This document shows positions 7,415 through 16,329 of a DNA stretch of 30,990 nucleotides, in pieces. Position 1 is the stretch's first letter, and every line of letters begins with the position of its first letter. Origin of the DNA: an uncultured Bacteroides sp. Lineage in GTDB: Bacteria; Bacteroidota; Bacteroidia; Bacteroidales; Bacteroidaceae. A model generated the notes under the pieces. The model did not search any database. It was not told where the DNA came from and saw nothing but the letters and a program-made list of their open reading frames with translations. The stretch lies in NCBI GenBank assembly GCA_905201685.1, contig CAJKOW010000018.1, forward strand, positions 1 through 30,990, given 5' to 3'. A program made the translations under genes and the position numbers.

Positions 7415-10112
7415 TTAACTCAATGCCATCAGATACTCAAAGCTGCTTGACCTGTCCACAATATCGTGGCTTAAAAGATGATACTTCCAAGGTTTTCCGC
7501 CATTCTTTGAGGTATATTCTGTTGCGTTCTTGCAATACTCCTCAGCCGCCTTTTTCTTGGCCAACACTTCTTCAGCTTTCATATCTTTGCGTGCTTTGGT
7601 TTCTACCATGTAAATAGCCTCAATTGTTTCCACAATGAAATCAGGTTCATAGCGTTGGGAACCATTGTTCCAAAAGATGGCGAACTGGGTCGGAGCAGGC
7701 CGCAACCATTTCAAAACCTTGGCATCCGCTTCCAACACATTGGCAAAATCAAGTTCCGTCTTGCTGTCGAACTTGTATTCTCGATAATAAGACTTCAGGA
7801 AACCCGTGTAGATAAATTTCTTCACATAGGTCTGCGAAACAGGATCTCTGTAATCCACCCTACCAAAGCCTTTTATTTCTGTCAAATGCTGGTCTATAAT
7901 ACCTGCAAAGGGCAATACTTTTGGTTTCAAATAACCTAATGAGGTTACGACAAAGTGGCGTTTCATCTGATCATAAATCATTGCGGCTATAGCTTCCCTG
8001 AATTGGTTGACTACCTTGGGCAGGTCGTTTTTATCATCCAGATAGCCCTCAATGGCTTCAACAGCCTGTCCGGCCAGGTGATACAGCAGTTCAGCATTCT
8101 CGTCATAATCCACTTCATCATAATCCATCAAAGCTCCTACTATCTGATCCATAGGCGGATCAAACTTCCGCCCTTCTACCACTTGCAACACTTCCATTGT
8201 TTTCTCCCCTGCTCCGATGCTGACCCTCAAAATTTCCTGCTTCAGTGCCGGCAGGTCAAATCCCATTCTTGTATCCAAGTCGAACCATTTGTATTCAGCC
8301 TTGCGTGCCTCCGTTTGAATAGTCATACGGGGGATTTCGATAATATTGTCAACAAAGTTTTTGATAACGATTTCAACCACCTTATCGACCTCTTCCAACA
8401 ACGGCTGGGCATATTCTGACGAAAACAGAGGATTCACTTCTTTTGCACTCTTGACGATTTCACTCCTTGTCAGCACCTTGATAGCCTCTATATTTTCAGG
8501 GCGAGTCAATTCTTGGGCATTTTTTACCGCTGTATTCATCTGTGGAATTACCTTCCACACCGCCCGTTTGGCATCCGAAATGGCATGCGCATTCTTCTTC
8601 TCAATCTCTGTCTTGGCCTCCTGAACAGCCTTCTGTTCTTGGATGTCAATCAGGGTTTGGGCTTTCACAACTTCCCCTTGAACGGGTGTCAAGTCATCGT
8701 CGTCCAATTCCACATACGACATTTTGCTCAATACAGAACTGGGGTCGCTCGCCTTGGCTATCACGGCTTCAAAGTTTTCATGCGCAATGACGGTCAGCTT
8801 GTCGATGTCTGCATAACCAGTCCGCTTGCCACCATAAGGCAGGCGCAATCCTCGGCCTATCTGCTGTTCCACCAGAATAGGTGCATCAGCCGCCCGAAGA
8901 GGTACAATCGTGTACAGATTGGTCACGTCCCAACCCTCTTTCAACATATTGACGTGGATCACGATCTCTATCTTGTTGTCAGGCTTTTCCAACGAAAGGA
9001 ACTGTTTGTCTATTTCTTCATCTTTCTTTGTAGAGCTATCTATCTGCAACACCTTGCCCTTGTAACGTCCGTCGAACATCTCGTCCTGTATCCGATGGAA
9101 CGTTTCTGTGGCATGTTCGATATTTCGGCAGACAATCAGCACAAAGGGTTTCACCAAAGGCTGATTGTTGTTCTTGGCATACATGTCCAAATGCAGCTTG
9201 GTATGTTCGTGCACGCTGATAGCATCCTCTATCTTCAACATGTCCAGTTCCCTCGACCGACAAGCCTTTCTTCTCGAAATCACGACGCTTGGCAATGGTC
9301 GGTATCTTGACATACTTTCCGTCCACCAACGCCTGTGCCAGGTTGTATTCATAGACAATGTTCTTGAACGGTTTGCCTTTTTCGTCCGTGGGCGTGGCAG
9401 TCATCTCCAAGCCTAATATCGGGCGCAATTCGTTAATGGCTTTTTTCGATGCATCGGCATGATAGCGGTGTGCCTCGTCCATCAGGATGACAAGGTCGTC
9501 CAACGAGGACAGATAGTCGAAATAAGACTGTCCCAAGTACTCGGACAACCTCCTCATGCGTGGCGTACCCTTTTTGCTGCCCTCCTTGCTTTCAGTATTG
9601 AATTTCGAGATATTGAAGATGTTTATCTGAATCTGGTTTTCGGCAAACAGGCTTCGCGCCATGTCGTAGTTCTCGCCAGTGATGATATAAGGCTCGTTGT
9701 GCACAAACTCCGAAATGCCTCTGAACACATATTTTTCGTAAGAGGGATCGCCAAAATCCTTCATAAGTTTCTCATACAGCGTCAGGTTGGGCGCCAAGAT
9801 AAAGAAATGCTTGATACCCTTTGCCAAATAGAGATAGGCTATACAGGCTCCCATCAGGCGTGTTTTGCCAATGCCTGTCGCAATAGAGAAGGCAAACGAA
9901 GGAAAGTCGCGCTCAAAGTCCTTGCAGGCCGGACACACCTCTTTCACCTTGCGTAACTGTTCTTTCAAGAAAGCGGCATACGCTTCTCCATCCGACGGGC
10001 GGTTTTTGAAGTCCAACTGCTCCACCAGCTTGGCCATCACGTCCAACGCCTGTGCCAAGGGTTCGCGCAAGGAAAGGCGTTGCTTGATATTGTTACTATA
10101 AAAATTACTCAT
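7415..10112 (-). pseudogene. res: Type III restriction enzyme Res subunit, frameshifted
   Basis: ATP-dependent helicase-nuclease subunit that works with Mod to cut foreign DNA. The upstream frame (from 10112) holds Walker A ATGIGKT (78-84), the DEAH box MDEAHR (211-216) and the TAT motif (about 238-240). The downstream frame (to 7415) holds the second RecA domain with QQIGRGLRLPYG and a C-terminal PD-(D/E)xK nuclease (YEPDFIVE, then VETKAR). The frames join cleanly if one G is removed from the GGG at 9250-9252 (after codon 287), giving GLSVEELDML and a protein of about 898 aa. Either the nuclease subunit is inactivated or the assembly has a one-base error. It starts 63 bp after the HNH gene and is the last gene of the operon. 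Confidence 0.88.
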
Positions 10113-10175
10113 ACTGTCAATACTTGTTCCACACTATTTCATCTTTAAACTCTGCCTCCAAATGATTGTCGCGGA

Positions 10176-10757
10176 TTATACCCAATATTTGAAACCCAAC
10201 ATTTCTTGCTCAATGGACAATTCGGCCGCCACCAAAGTCCGATTGGCAAGTGTAGGCTCCATTAGGAATGCGTTGACCTTTTCCAAAAAGCGGTTCATCT
10301 TCTGCTTGGCTTCATCAAAGAAACATTCTTCCTTGATGACACGCATTTTCTGTTTGCCGTTATAAAAAACGTGCAACATTCTTACCGCATTCTGATGGGG
10401 TACATCATCAATCACAGTAGTAAAAGAAGCCTTGTTCCTGCTGAAGTCTATCCGCTGTTCTATTTCGTCTTCTATATTCGTATCGAGCGGATACAGATTA
10501 TCGTCAAACGAGCTGAATTTCTTTTTTTTACAATATCCGCAGGCCAAAAACAGGTTTGTCCATTCTTGTCGTAATTCTGGATAATTATTTTTACTTTTAA
10601 AATGTTCGATTTCAAAATCGGTACCCAACTTGCGCTCACAGATATAACATTTCTCGTGTTGGTCCTCCAGTAATTGCGCCTTTACGTCCTCTCCATCATA
10701 TTGGGAGGTAGTCAACAAAGAGGACGGAACGTTCTCGCTCTTTCTTTCCCTGATCAT
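10176..10757 (-). CDS. PtuB-like HNH endonuclease (TIGR02646-type)
   Basis: A 193-aa predicted HNH nuclease. Two CxxC pairs (C37/C40 and C73/C76) would hold structural zinc; between them lie the catalytic-type EIEHF (E51-H52) and the Asn of EWTNLF (N68). This is the arrangement of HNH proteins paired with AAA ATPases, such as PtuB of the Septu anti-phage system. Its ATG overlaps the stop of the upstream ATPase gene (ATGA at 10757-10754), so the two are translationally coupled. I infer that the pair is a Septu-like nuclease complex. It is embedded between mod and res, which is unusual. No reverse transcriptase is nearby, so it is not a retron effector. Confidence 0.83.
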   Translation of the reverse strand: MIRERKSENVPSSLLTTSQYDGEDVKAQLLEDQHEKCYICERKLGTDFEIEHFKSKNNYPELRQEWTNLFLACGYCKKKKFSSFDDNLYPLDTNIEDEIEQRIDFSRNKASFTTVIDDVPHQNAVRMLHVFYNGKQKMRVIKEECFFDEAKQKMNRFLEKVNAFLMEPTLANRTLVAAELSIEQEMLGFKYWV

Positions 10758-11959
10758 GACAACACTGTTTTAAGAACCGACGCATATCTGTTTTTGATTG
10801 TCAGATAAGCCCCTACCAGGTTGGGCGAAACCGACTCCGGCACTTTATCCAAATCCTCGACAAGCTGCCTGATATCATACTTGTCCGAATCGGTCAGACC
10901 GCTTTTCTGCAATAGCGATTCCAGCCGCTCCAGCTGCATCTGCATATAGCTGGACTCGGAGGAGACTCCGAAATAGCCTTCGGCCAAAGCCTCGTAAGAG
11001 TATTGGGTCAATTCGCTGATGGTTTCGCGATGCTCCAAATCGAATGCTACAGCGTTATCCAACGAATTGAGTACAAACGGCGAATGCGTCGTAATGATGA
11101 ACTGTATGTTGGGGAATATCTTTGTCAGGAAAGGCATAATCATCTTTTGCAACTCCAGATGCAGATGAGTTTCCACTTCGTCTATTAACACAATTCCTTT
11201 CTTCTGATAGGCGCGCGTCAAACGATCTTCTGCCTGCATCTTCAGAATCAGATCGACCACAATATCCAAGATGGCAGCATAGCCATCGGACACTTCCGTA
11301 AACTTGAATTCCTTTCCTTCCGTCAAGATACGGAAGCTATAGTCCTTGTAATTAAACTTCAGGTGTAAATCCTTATCTTGAAAAATTTGGCAAAGGAGTC
11401 CCTCAAAATCAATAAACCATTGGTTGATTTCTTCCGCATCTTCCATCTGATTTTCATTGCGGGCCAAGGCTTCTTGGATTTTCAGATCGGATAAGAAGTT
11501 CAGAAATTGATCGGTCACTGTAGCCCGTACCTTACCAAACCTATTATACACAGGTTTTGTAGGGTTCTTAGGCTCAACCATTTGAGGTTTTCGGGCTGCC
11601 TGATAGAACGCGACAATGAAATCACCTTTGGCAAATTCGGCGATAAACTTCCTGATGTCAACAAAGTCAATGCGAATTCTATTCTCAATACCTCCATATT
11701 TAGCCAAAGGCGAATGGAAAAAAGCCCGAAACTTTTCTTCCGGTGGATCAAGTAACATCAAGAATGCTGTGGGATTATTTTTTATTCCTTCCATCTGATC
11801 CGCTATTGCATTCAGCAACACCGTTTTACCGCTACCATTCTTACCCGTTATCATCAAGTGCGGCGTCTGTTTGTCGGCAATGGGTATATCAAAGTCTTTC
11901 AGATGGAACAATTCGTTGATATGTATATTTTTAATGAAGTAATTCATACGCTTATTCAT
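10754..11959 (-). CDS. PtuA-like AAA ATPase
   Basis: A 401-aa SMC/ABC-like ATPase of the AAA_21 type. Walker A is GKNGSGKT (39-46), the ABC-like signature region is EVSDGYAAILD (222-232), and Walker B is IVLIDEVETHLH (255-266), followed by the FIITTHSPFVLNS switch segment (about 287-299). It is a typical partner of HNH nucleases in Septu (PtuA). The coupled downstream gene at 10176-10757 supports this. It begins 25 bp after mod ends. An internal ATG four codons in would also work as start. In the family model, the ATPase senses infection and licenses the nuclease; here that is inferred from family and pairing only. Confidence 0.82.
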   Translation of the reverse strand: MNKRMNYFIKNIHINELFHLKDFDIPIADKQTPHLMITGKNGSGKTVLLNAIADQMEGIKNNPTAFLMLLDPPEEKFRAFFHSPLAKYGGIENRIRIDFVDIRKFIAEFAKGDFIVAFYQAARKPQMVEPKNPTKPVYNRFGKVRATVTDQFLNFLSDLKIQEALARNENQMEDAEEINQWFIDFEGLLCQIFQDKDLHLKFNYKDYSFRILTEGKEFKFTEVSDGYAAILDIVVDLILKMQAEDRLTRAYQKKGIVLIDEVETHLHLELQKMIMPFLTKIFPNIQFIITTHSPFVLNSLDNAVAFDLEHRETISELTQYSYEALAEGYFGVSSESSYMQMQLERLESLLQKSGLTDSDKYDIRQLVEDLDKVPESVSPNLVGAYLTIKNRYASVLKTVLS

Positions 11960-11984
11960 TTAAAGTGATTCACAATAATTTATC

Positions 11985-13778
11985 TTATTCTTCTTCATCC
12001 ATTTCCTCCTCACATTCCACTTCAGGCACCTCAATGATATTCAACGAATAATCATCCTTGCCGAACTCACATCGGCCCAACAGCATTTGAGGGATTTTCT
12101 TGATGGAAATATTGCTGAAAGCCGACTTGCATTCGCGCTGAAACGACGTGCAGCAGATAAGCAAGGATTCATCTTCCGCCATCGTTTCGTGAATGGCCGC
12201 CAACGATTCTACAGTCAGGAACTGGGTCGTCGTGTAGATATAATCAGTTTCAGATCCAAAGCCCTGTTTCCAATAGGTTTCTTGGCTGGGCTGATAGGTG
12301 TAACCTTCCTGCTTGGCCATAGCTGCCGCCAACATGTCGGCATTGTATTCTTTATTGATGACCAGATTGCCGAACTTATCTTTCTTCAGCAGACTGGGAG
12401 CCAGTTCATAGAACATGAAGCCACTCCCTCCTTTCCAATTCTGCGCCTTACTAATACCACCTTGGTCGGTGCCGTCTGTCACCATCTTCAAGCGAGGTAC
12501 GCAATGTGTATAAGCATGGTTGCCAAGTTCAATGCCAATGTATCGACGTCCCATCTTTTGAGCTACGGCGGCTGTTGTGCCTGAACCTAAGAAGCTGTCA
12601 AGAACAATATCATTCTCATTAGTTGATAATTCTATAATACGTTGAATTAACATTTCAGGTTTTTGTCCCTTAGGAAATCTTACGCCACCCTCTCTAGTTA
12701 CATTATTCCAATTAAAACCATCCCAAAAAGTTCCTACCTTTTCTTTTTTAAAAACATAATTCCTTTTTTGCTCAGCAACGTTTTTAAACCAACTTACTAA
12801 CCTCTTTTGCTCTCCGATAAACAGCACTTCTGTTTTTTTCCCTTTATTTTTACCTGAAATAGGTATATATTCTATTGAATATAAGCTATTTTCTGTATCT
12901 GTTGCTTCTTGAACTCTTGTTCGTATAGAAGTTTGGGCATTTTCTGTGGTACATATTCTATCGAAATATAAATTATATACTTCTATTTCAGAAATAGCAT
13001 TTTCTTCTGCAATTTTTTTTACGCTCTTAGTTTGATAATTTGTATGTTTATAAATGATTATATCTTGATTACTACCATCTTTAATTGTCTTGTAATATGT
13101 CTTTTCTCCAGTGGAAATAAACACAGTTGTATATTTAAAACTTTTATTTTCCACTCTCATATCCTCAAGATAATTACTTAATTCAGTTTCTTGATAAACA
13201 TCATTAAATTTCATAAAATTCTCTTTTCCATAGCATAATATAAACTCTATATTTTTTTTTAAACGCCTATCTTCTCCTCCTCCGCTGGCTCCTGAAGTTT
13301 CCTTTGTCTTTACAGTTATTGTATTAATATATGCAGATTTACCAAATAGTTCATTCATGATTAGTCTAAGATGGCTCATATAATTATCATCTATTTGAAC
13401 AAAAATCACGCCATCTTTAGCTAATAAATTCTTTAATAGTTCCAACCGTTGATACATTAATGATAACCAAATAGAAACTTCAAGGCCATCATCATAATAC
13501 TCAAAAGCTTGCCCAGTATTATAAGGAGGATCAATATAGATACACTTCACCTGCCCTGCATAATCTTGTTCGAGAGCTTTTAATGCCAACAGATTATCCC
13601 CATGAATCAACATATTACCATTCCAAGGCTTTCCGTTGGGCAAAATCCCTGTTTCAGGCTCTCCGTATGAATAGTCTTTGTTCTCTATCAATATCCGTGG
13701 CTCCAAAGGCTTTCTTTCATCGTATTTACCTATCCACGTGAGTTCGAGTTTATTTAGTTTATTCTGTTGCATAATCAT
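11985..13778 (-). CDS. mod: Type III site-specific DNA methyltransferase (Mod, adenine-N6)
   Basis: Beta-class DNA methyltransferase: the catalytic motif DPPYNTG (83-89) precedes the AdoMet-binding motif DSFLGSGTT (394-402), as in EcoP1/EcoP15 Mod. The 597-aa length fits. The central part (about residues 155-345, roughly nt 12740-13315) should be the target-recognition domain; it is much more AT-rich than the two catalytic ends, suggesting a swapped-in recognition domain. Its ATG overlaps the stop of the preceding membrane gene (ATGA, 13778-13775). Mod gives sequence specificity and self-protection for the Res subunit at 7415-10112. It looks intact, so methylation should persist although res is broken. 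Confidence 0.93.
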   Translation of the reverse strand: MIMQQNKLNKLELTWIGKYDERKPLEPRILIENKDYSYGEPETGILPNGKPWNGNMLIHGDNLLALKALEQDYAGQVKCIYIDPPYNTGQAFEYYDDGLEVSIWLSLMYQRLELLKNLLAKDGVIFVQIDDNYMSHLRLIMNELFGKSAYINTITVKTKETSGASGGGEDRRLKKNIEFILCYGKENFMKFNDVYQETELSNYLEDMRVENKSFKYTTVFISTGEKTYYKTIKDGSNQDIIIYKHTNYQTKSVKKIAEENAISEIEVYNLYFDRICTTENAQTSIRTRVQEATDTENSLYSIEYIPISGKNKGKKTEVLFIGEQKRLVSWFKNVAEQKRNYVFKKEKVGTFWDGFNWNNVTREGGVRFPKGQKPEMLIQRIIELSTNENDIVLDSFLGSGTTAAVAQKMGRRYIGIELGNHAYTHCVPRLKMVTDGTDQGGISKAQNWKGGSGFMFYELAPSLLKKDKFGNLVINKEYNADMLAAAMAKQEGYTYQPSQETYWKQGFGSETDYIYTTTQFLTVESLAAIHETMAEDESLLICCTSFQRECKSAFSNISIKKIPQMLLGRCEFGKDDYSLNIIEVPEVECEEEMDEEE

Positions 13779-14545
13779 TCTTGTTTTATTTCTTTTGCAG
13801 ATTCATTCTCTTTATTACTTTTTTCAATGCACTTAGAGATAATATCAAGACTCTTTTGTATTGAATGGCAATGTGGTATAGCTTTTGCTGAAGATATGCT
13901 TCTCTCAATATTCTCTACTGCAATAGTTAAATCATCAGTAACACGAGCAAATTTCTTCCCAATTATCTCACTCATATTACATGAGAAACTTACTTCCATA
14001 TTCTTACAATATACACCTTTGACCGATAATATAATATTTTTATTAGCAAAATGACTTTCTATTTCATCTCCAGCCCCAATATAAACATACTTTGTGCTTT
14101 TCCCATCTATATAAAATGGTTCAATGAATCTATCAAAACATGCTTTTGCTTCTGGGCTCGGTAAAGAATCATAGAATTCATCATTTATAGAAAGCCTCAC
14201 ATTGTATGCTGGATATAATCCTATATTGCTAACTTTAAGAAATAGTTTTTTTTGAGAAATACCAACTGAAAGAATAAGATTAGGCAACCGTTCTTCATCC
14301 CATTGTCTTTTCATTTCATCAAATTGTTTTTTATTTTGTTCCAATGCTTCAAATGTTATTAATACCATTGCAAACGAAGCTATAGAACTTATATATGAAG
14401 CCCAAAAAGTTATCCAGTCAGATTCATTCCCAGCAACTGTCCATCCAAACGGATTTTTGGATATTACGATAGTATTAATAAATATAGGAACAAATATAAA
14501 TACAATTAAAAAGTAAAATTTGTATTTCAAAAAAAACTTTCTCAT
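13775..14545 (-). CDS. Two-TM membrane protein of unknown function
   Basis: A 256-aa protein I do not recognise. Two hydrophobic helices (about residues 9-30 and 47-66) are followed by a short charged coiled-coil segment (about 67-86). A probably beta-rich soluble domain follows (about 88-180, with LFLKVSNIGLYPAYNVRLSI), then a helical tail. Membrane-anchored proteins of this layout occur in defence loci, but that is only a resemblance. It lies inside the operon, 35 bp after the DUF4276 gene and overlapping mod by 4 bp (ATGA). It is strongly AT-rich, like the adjacent Mod recognition region, so both may have been acquired together. A role as membrane sensor or effector is speculation. Confidence 0.75.
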   Translation of the reverse strand: MRKFFLKYKFYFLIVFIFVPIFINTIVISKNPFGWTVAGNESDWITFWASYISSIASFAMVLITFEALEQNKKQFDEMKRQWDEERLPNLILSVGISQKKLFLKVSNIGLYPAYNVRLSINDEFYDSLPSPEAKACFDRFIEPFYIDGKSTKYVYIGAGDEIESHFANKNIILSVKGVYCKNMEVSFSCNMSEIIGKKFARVTDDLTIAVENIERSISSAKAIPHCHSIQKSLDIISKCIEKSNKENESAKEIKQE

Positions 14546-14580
14546 ACTACTTTGTAATAACTAATTAATAGCATTGAATA

Positions 14581-15234
14581 TTATTGAGCTTTCTCTATAA
14601 TTGACTTTATCCATCTCGCAAACCGTGGACATTTCTCCAAAATGGATTTTATCCCGATTTCCAATGCAATCAGATTCCCTTCCAGCACTTTGTTGTAGTC
14701 AGACTTTATAGCCAACAATCTTTTGGAAGGTGCCCCTTCTGGAGAAGTATTAATATCTTCAGGGTTTTCGTAAGACGAAATGATGGAAGCTGTCTTTTCT
14801 GCGAGTTCTTCCGAAAAATAATACTCAAAACCTTTGTTACTGGAAAACAGCAAAGCCTCAAACTCATGCAACTGTATGTAAGAGAAGAAACGACGGTCGT
14901 CTATAGCCTTATTGATGGCCTCTTCCAACGATTTTATTTGCTCTATTTTGTCCGGCTTCTTCATGCTGTCCCCATAATGGGGCATGTCGTGAGGGAGTCT
15001 GAAAAAGTCAATAAAAGTAGTTACGATATAATCGCTTTTTTCCGACATCAAAAGAGGCTTGATCGTGTTTGCCAGATGTGAGTAGCTCACCATTCCTCCC
15101 CGGCCTGTCCGACTTGTTCGAATCAAGACAGGCGTAACGCTCAATATACCAGAATTTTGCAAGTAAGGAGAAATGACTGAGTTAACAAACTCTTGCTCCG
15201 TCTGTCCTTCAACCACAATATATACACGTTTCAT
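14581..15234 (-). CDS. DUF4276 family protein, TOPRIM-like putative nuclease
   Basis: A 217-aa protein of DUF4276. Landmarks: VYIVVEGQTEQEF at the N-terminus with E9 and E13, TTFIDFFRLP with D76, QLHEFEALLF with H123, E124 and E126, and GAPSKRLL further on. The first Glu-bearing strand and the later Asp resemble a TOPRIM metal site, as in OLD-family nucleases and the effectors of PARIS systems; this relation is my inference. The frame extends 10 codons upstream, but the ATG at 15234 is preferred: it overlaps the stop of the ATPase gene (ATGA, 15234-15231), and the family motif starts at once. The preceding ATPase is its likely partner. Confidence 0.85.
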   Translation of the reverse strand: MKRVYIVVEGQTEQEFVNSVISPYLQNSGILSVTPVLIRTSRTGRGGMVSYSHLANTIKPLLMSEKSDYIVTTFIDFFRLPHDMPHYGDSMKKPDKIEQIKSLEEAINKAIDDRRFFSYIQLHEFEALLFSSNKGFEYYFSEELAEKTASIISSYENPEDINTSPEGAPSKRLLAIKSDYNKVLEGNLIALEIGIKSILEKCPRFARWIKSIIEKAQ

Positions 15235-16325
15235 AACTGCCCTCCTATCATGTTTTTCTCCCACAAATCACTGAGAGACAATTCATAATCGTCCATCCAT
15301 TTTTCCAATTCTTCCCGTTCAAGATGACGAAAAACAGATTGGTTGTCCGCCCTGTCCACTACAATAATGTCTTCCACCTCAAAGCAATTGACTAAATTGG
15401 TAGATTGGGTGGACAGAATAATCTGGCTTTTGAGAGAAGCCTGCTTGACAAGTTGGGCCAATTTATTGATAGCGGCCGGATGTAAGCCCAATTCAGGCTC
15501 ATCAATAATTATTACTTCCGGCATCTTAGATTGCAACAGTAAGGTTGTAAGGGCTATGAAACGCAAAGTTCCATCCGAAAAGCTATAACCATCGAGGTAC
15601 ATATCTGTATCCCTCTCCTCCCATTCCAGACGGATTCTTTCATTATTGTTGGCATCCGGACGGAGCTTGAAGCCTTTGAAATAAGGAGCAATGGAACGTA
15701 TCACTCCCTCTATCAAGCGGAATGTCTTTTCATCGTTCAGCATCAATGAATACAGATAAGCGGCAAGGTTGGAGCCGTTATCACGCAAATATTCGTTGTC
15801 GTTAATCGGGCAATCTCCACGCATGGGAGAATTGGCACTGGTATCGTGAAAATGGTAAACGGTAAAGCTACCTAAATATTTTCTCAAGTAAGCAGCCCTC
15901 CATCTTGGATTATCCTTCAAAGAGGATTCCTCTACAGCAGAATCCCAAATAGTTCTATTCCACTTGGAATAATCTTTTTCCTGTTTACGAAAGTTGTTAA
16001 AATAATCTCCTGTTTTTTCAATATATCCTTTATTGGATTGTGATGGTTTAATTTCAAAGAAAAAAGCATTTGTATTATCAAAATCAATCAAGCCCTGAAT
16101 GGACTGTGAAACTTTCCTTCCCTGGCGCAACAAGTTGTCGATACCTCCCTTGGACAAGGTATAGCTTCCCAAACGTTGTTCATATATTGCTTTGACCAAT
16201 TCAAAGAATGAAATCAAATTACTTTTGCCAGCCCCGTTTGAACCAATCAATACGTTCAATCGGTTTAATGGCAGTGACAGGTCTTTTATGGACTTGTAAT
16301 TCCTAATTAAAACTTGCTCTATCAT
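15231..16325 (-). CDS. AAA_21/OLD-like ATPase partner of the DUF4276 protein
   Basis: A 364-aa RecF/SMC-like ATPase. The N-terminus IEQVLIRNYKSIKDLSLPL is typical for AAA_15/AAA_21 proteins. Walker A is GSNGAGKSN (28-36), the signature-like segment GYSFSDGTLRF (246-256), Walker B VIIIDEPELGLHP (271-283), then ILSTQSTNLVNCF. It has no TOPRIM domain of its own; the next gene supplies it, so the pair resembles a split OLD nuclease or PARIS-type ATPase/TOPRIM module. It starts 4 bp after the helicase gene ends and overlaps the next start by ATGA, so all three should be co-expressed. What it senses cannot be read from the sequence. Confidence 0.85.
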   Translation of the reverse strand: MIEQVLIRNYKSIKDLSLPLNRLNVLIGSNGAGKSNLISFFELVKAIYEQRLGSYTLSKGGIDNLLRQGRKVSQSIQGLIDFDNTNAFFFEIKPSQSNKGYIEKTGDYFNNFRKQEKDYSKWNRTIWDSAVEESSLKDNPRWRAAYLRKYLGSFTVYHFHDTSANSPMRGDCPINDNEYLRDNGSNLAAYLYSLMLNDEKTFRLIEGVIRSIAPYFKGFKLRPDANNNERIRLEWEERDTDMYLDGYSFSDGTLRFIALTTLLLQSKMPEVIIIDEPELGLHPAAINKLAQLVKQASLKSQIILSTQSTNLVNCFEVEDIIVVDRADNQSVFRHLEREELEKWMDDYELSLSDLWEKNMIGGQL

Positions 16326-16329
16326 ATTT

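Noticed and set aside
9240..9265. Programmed ribosomal frameshift in res
   Set aside because: A +1 shift would be needed at GTC GAG G, with no canonical slippery codon, no stop codon at the site and no obvious stimulator. A mutation or sequencing error is simpler.
8513..9310. + strand frame of 265 codons opposite res
   Set aside because: Antisense to the clearly conserved Res helicase domain. No family features.
10176..11959. Retron with a PtuAB effector
   Set aside because: No reverse transcriptase gene and no msr/msd-like RNA region is seen near the pair.
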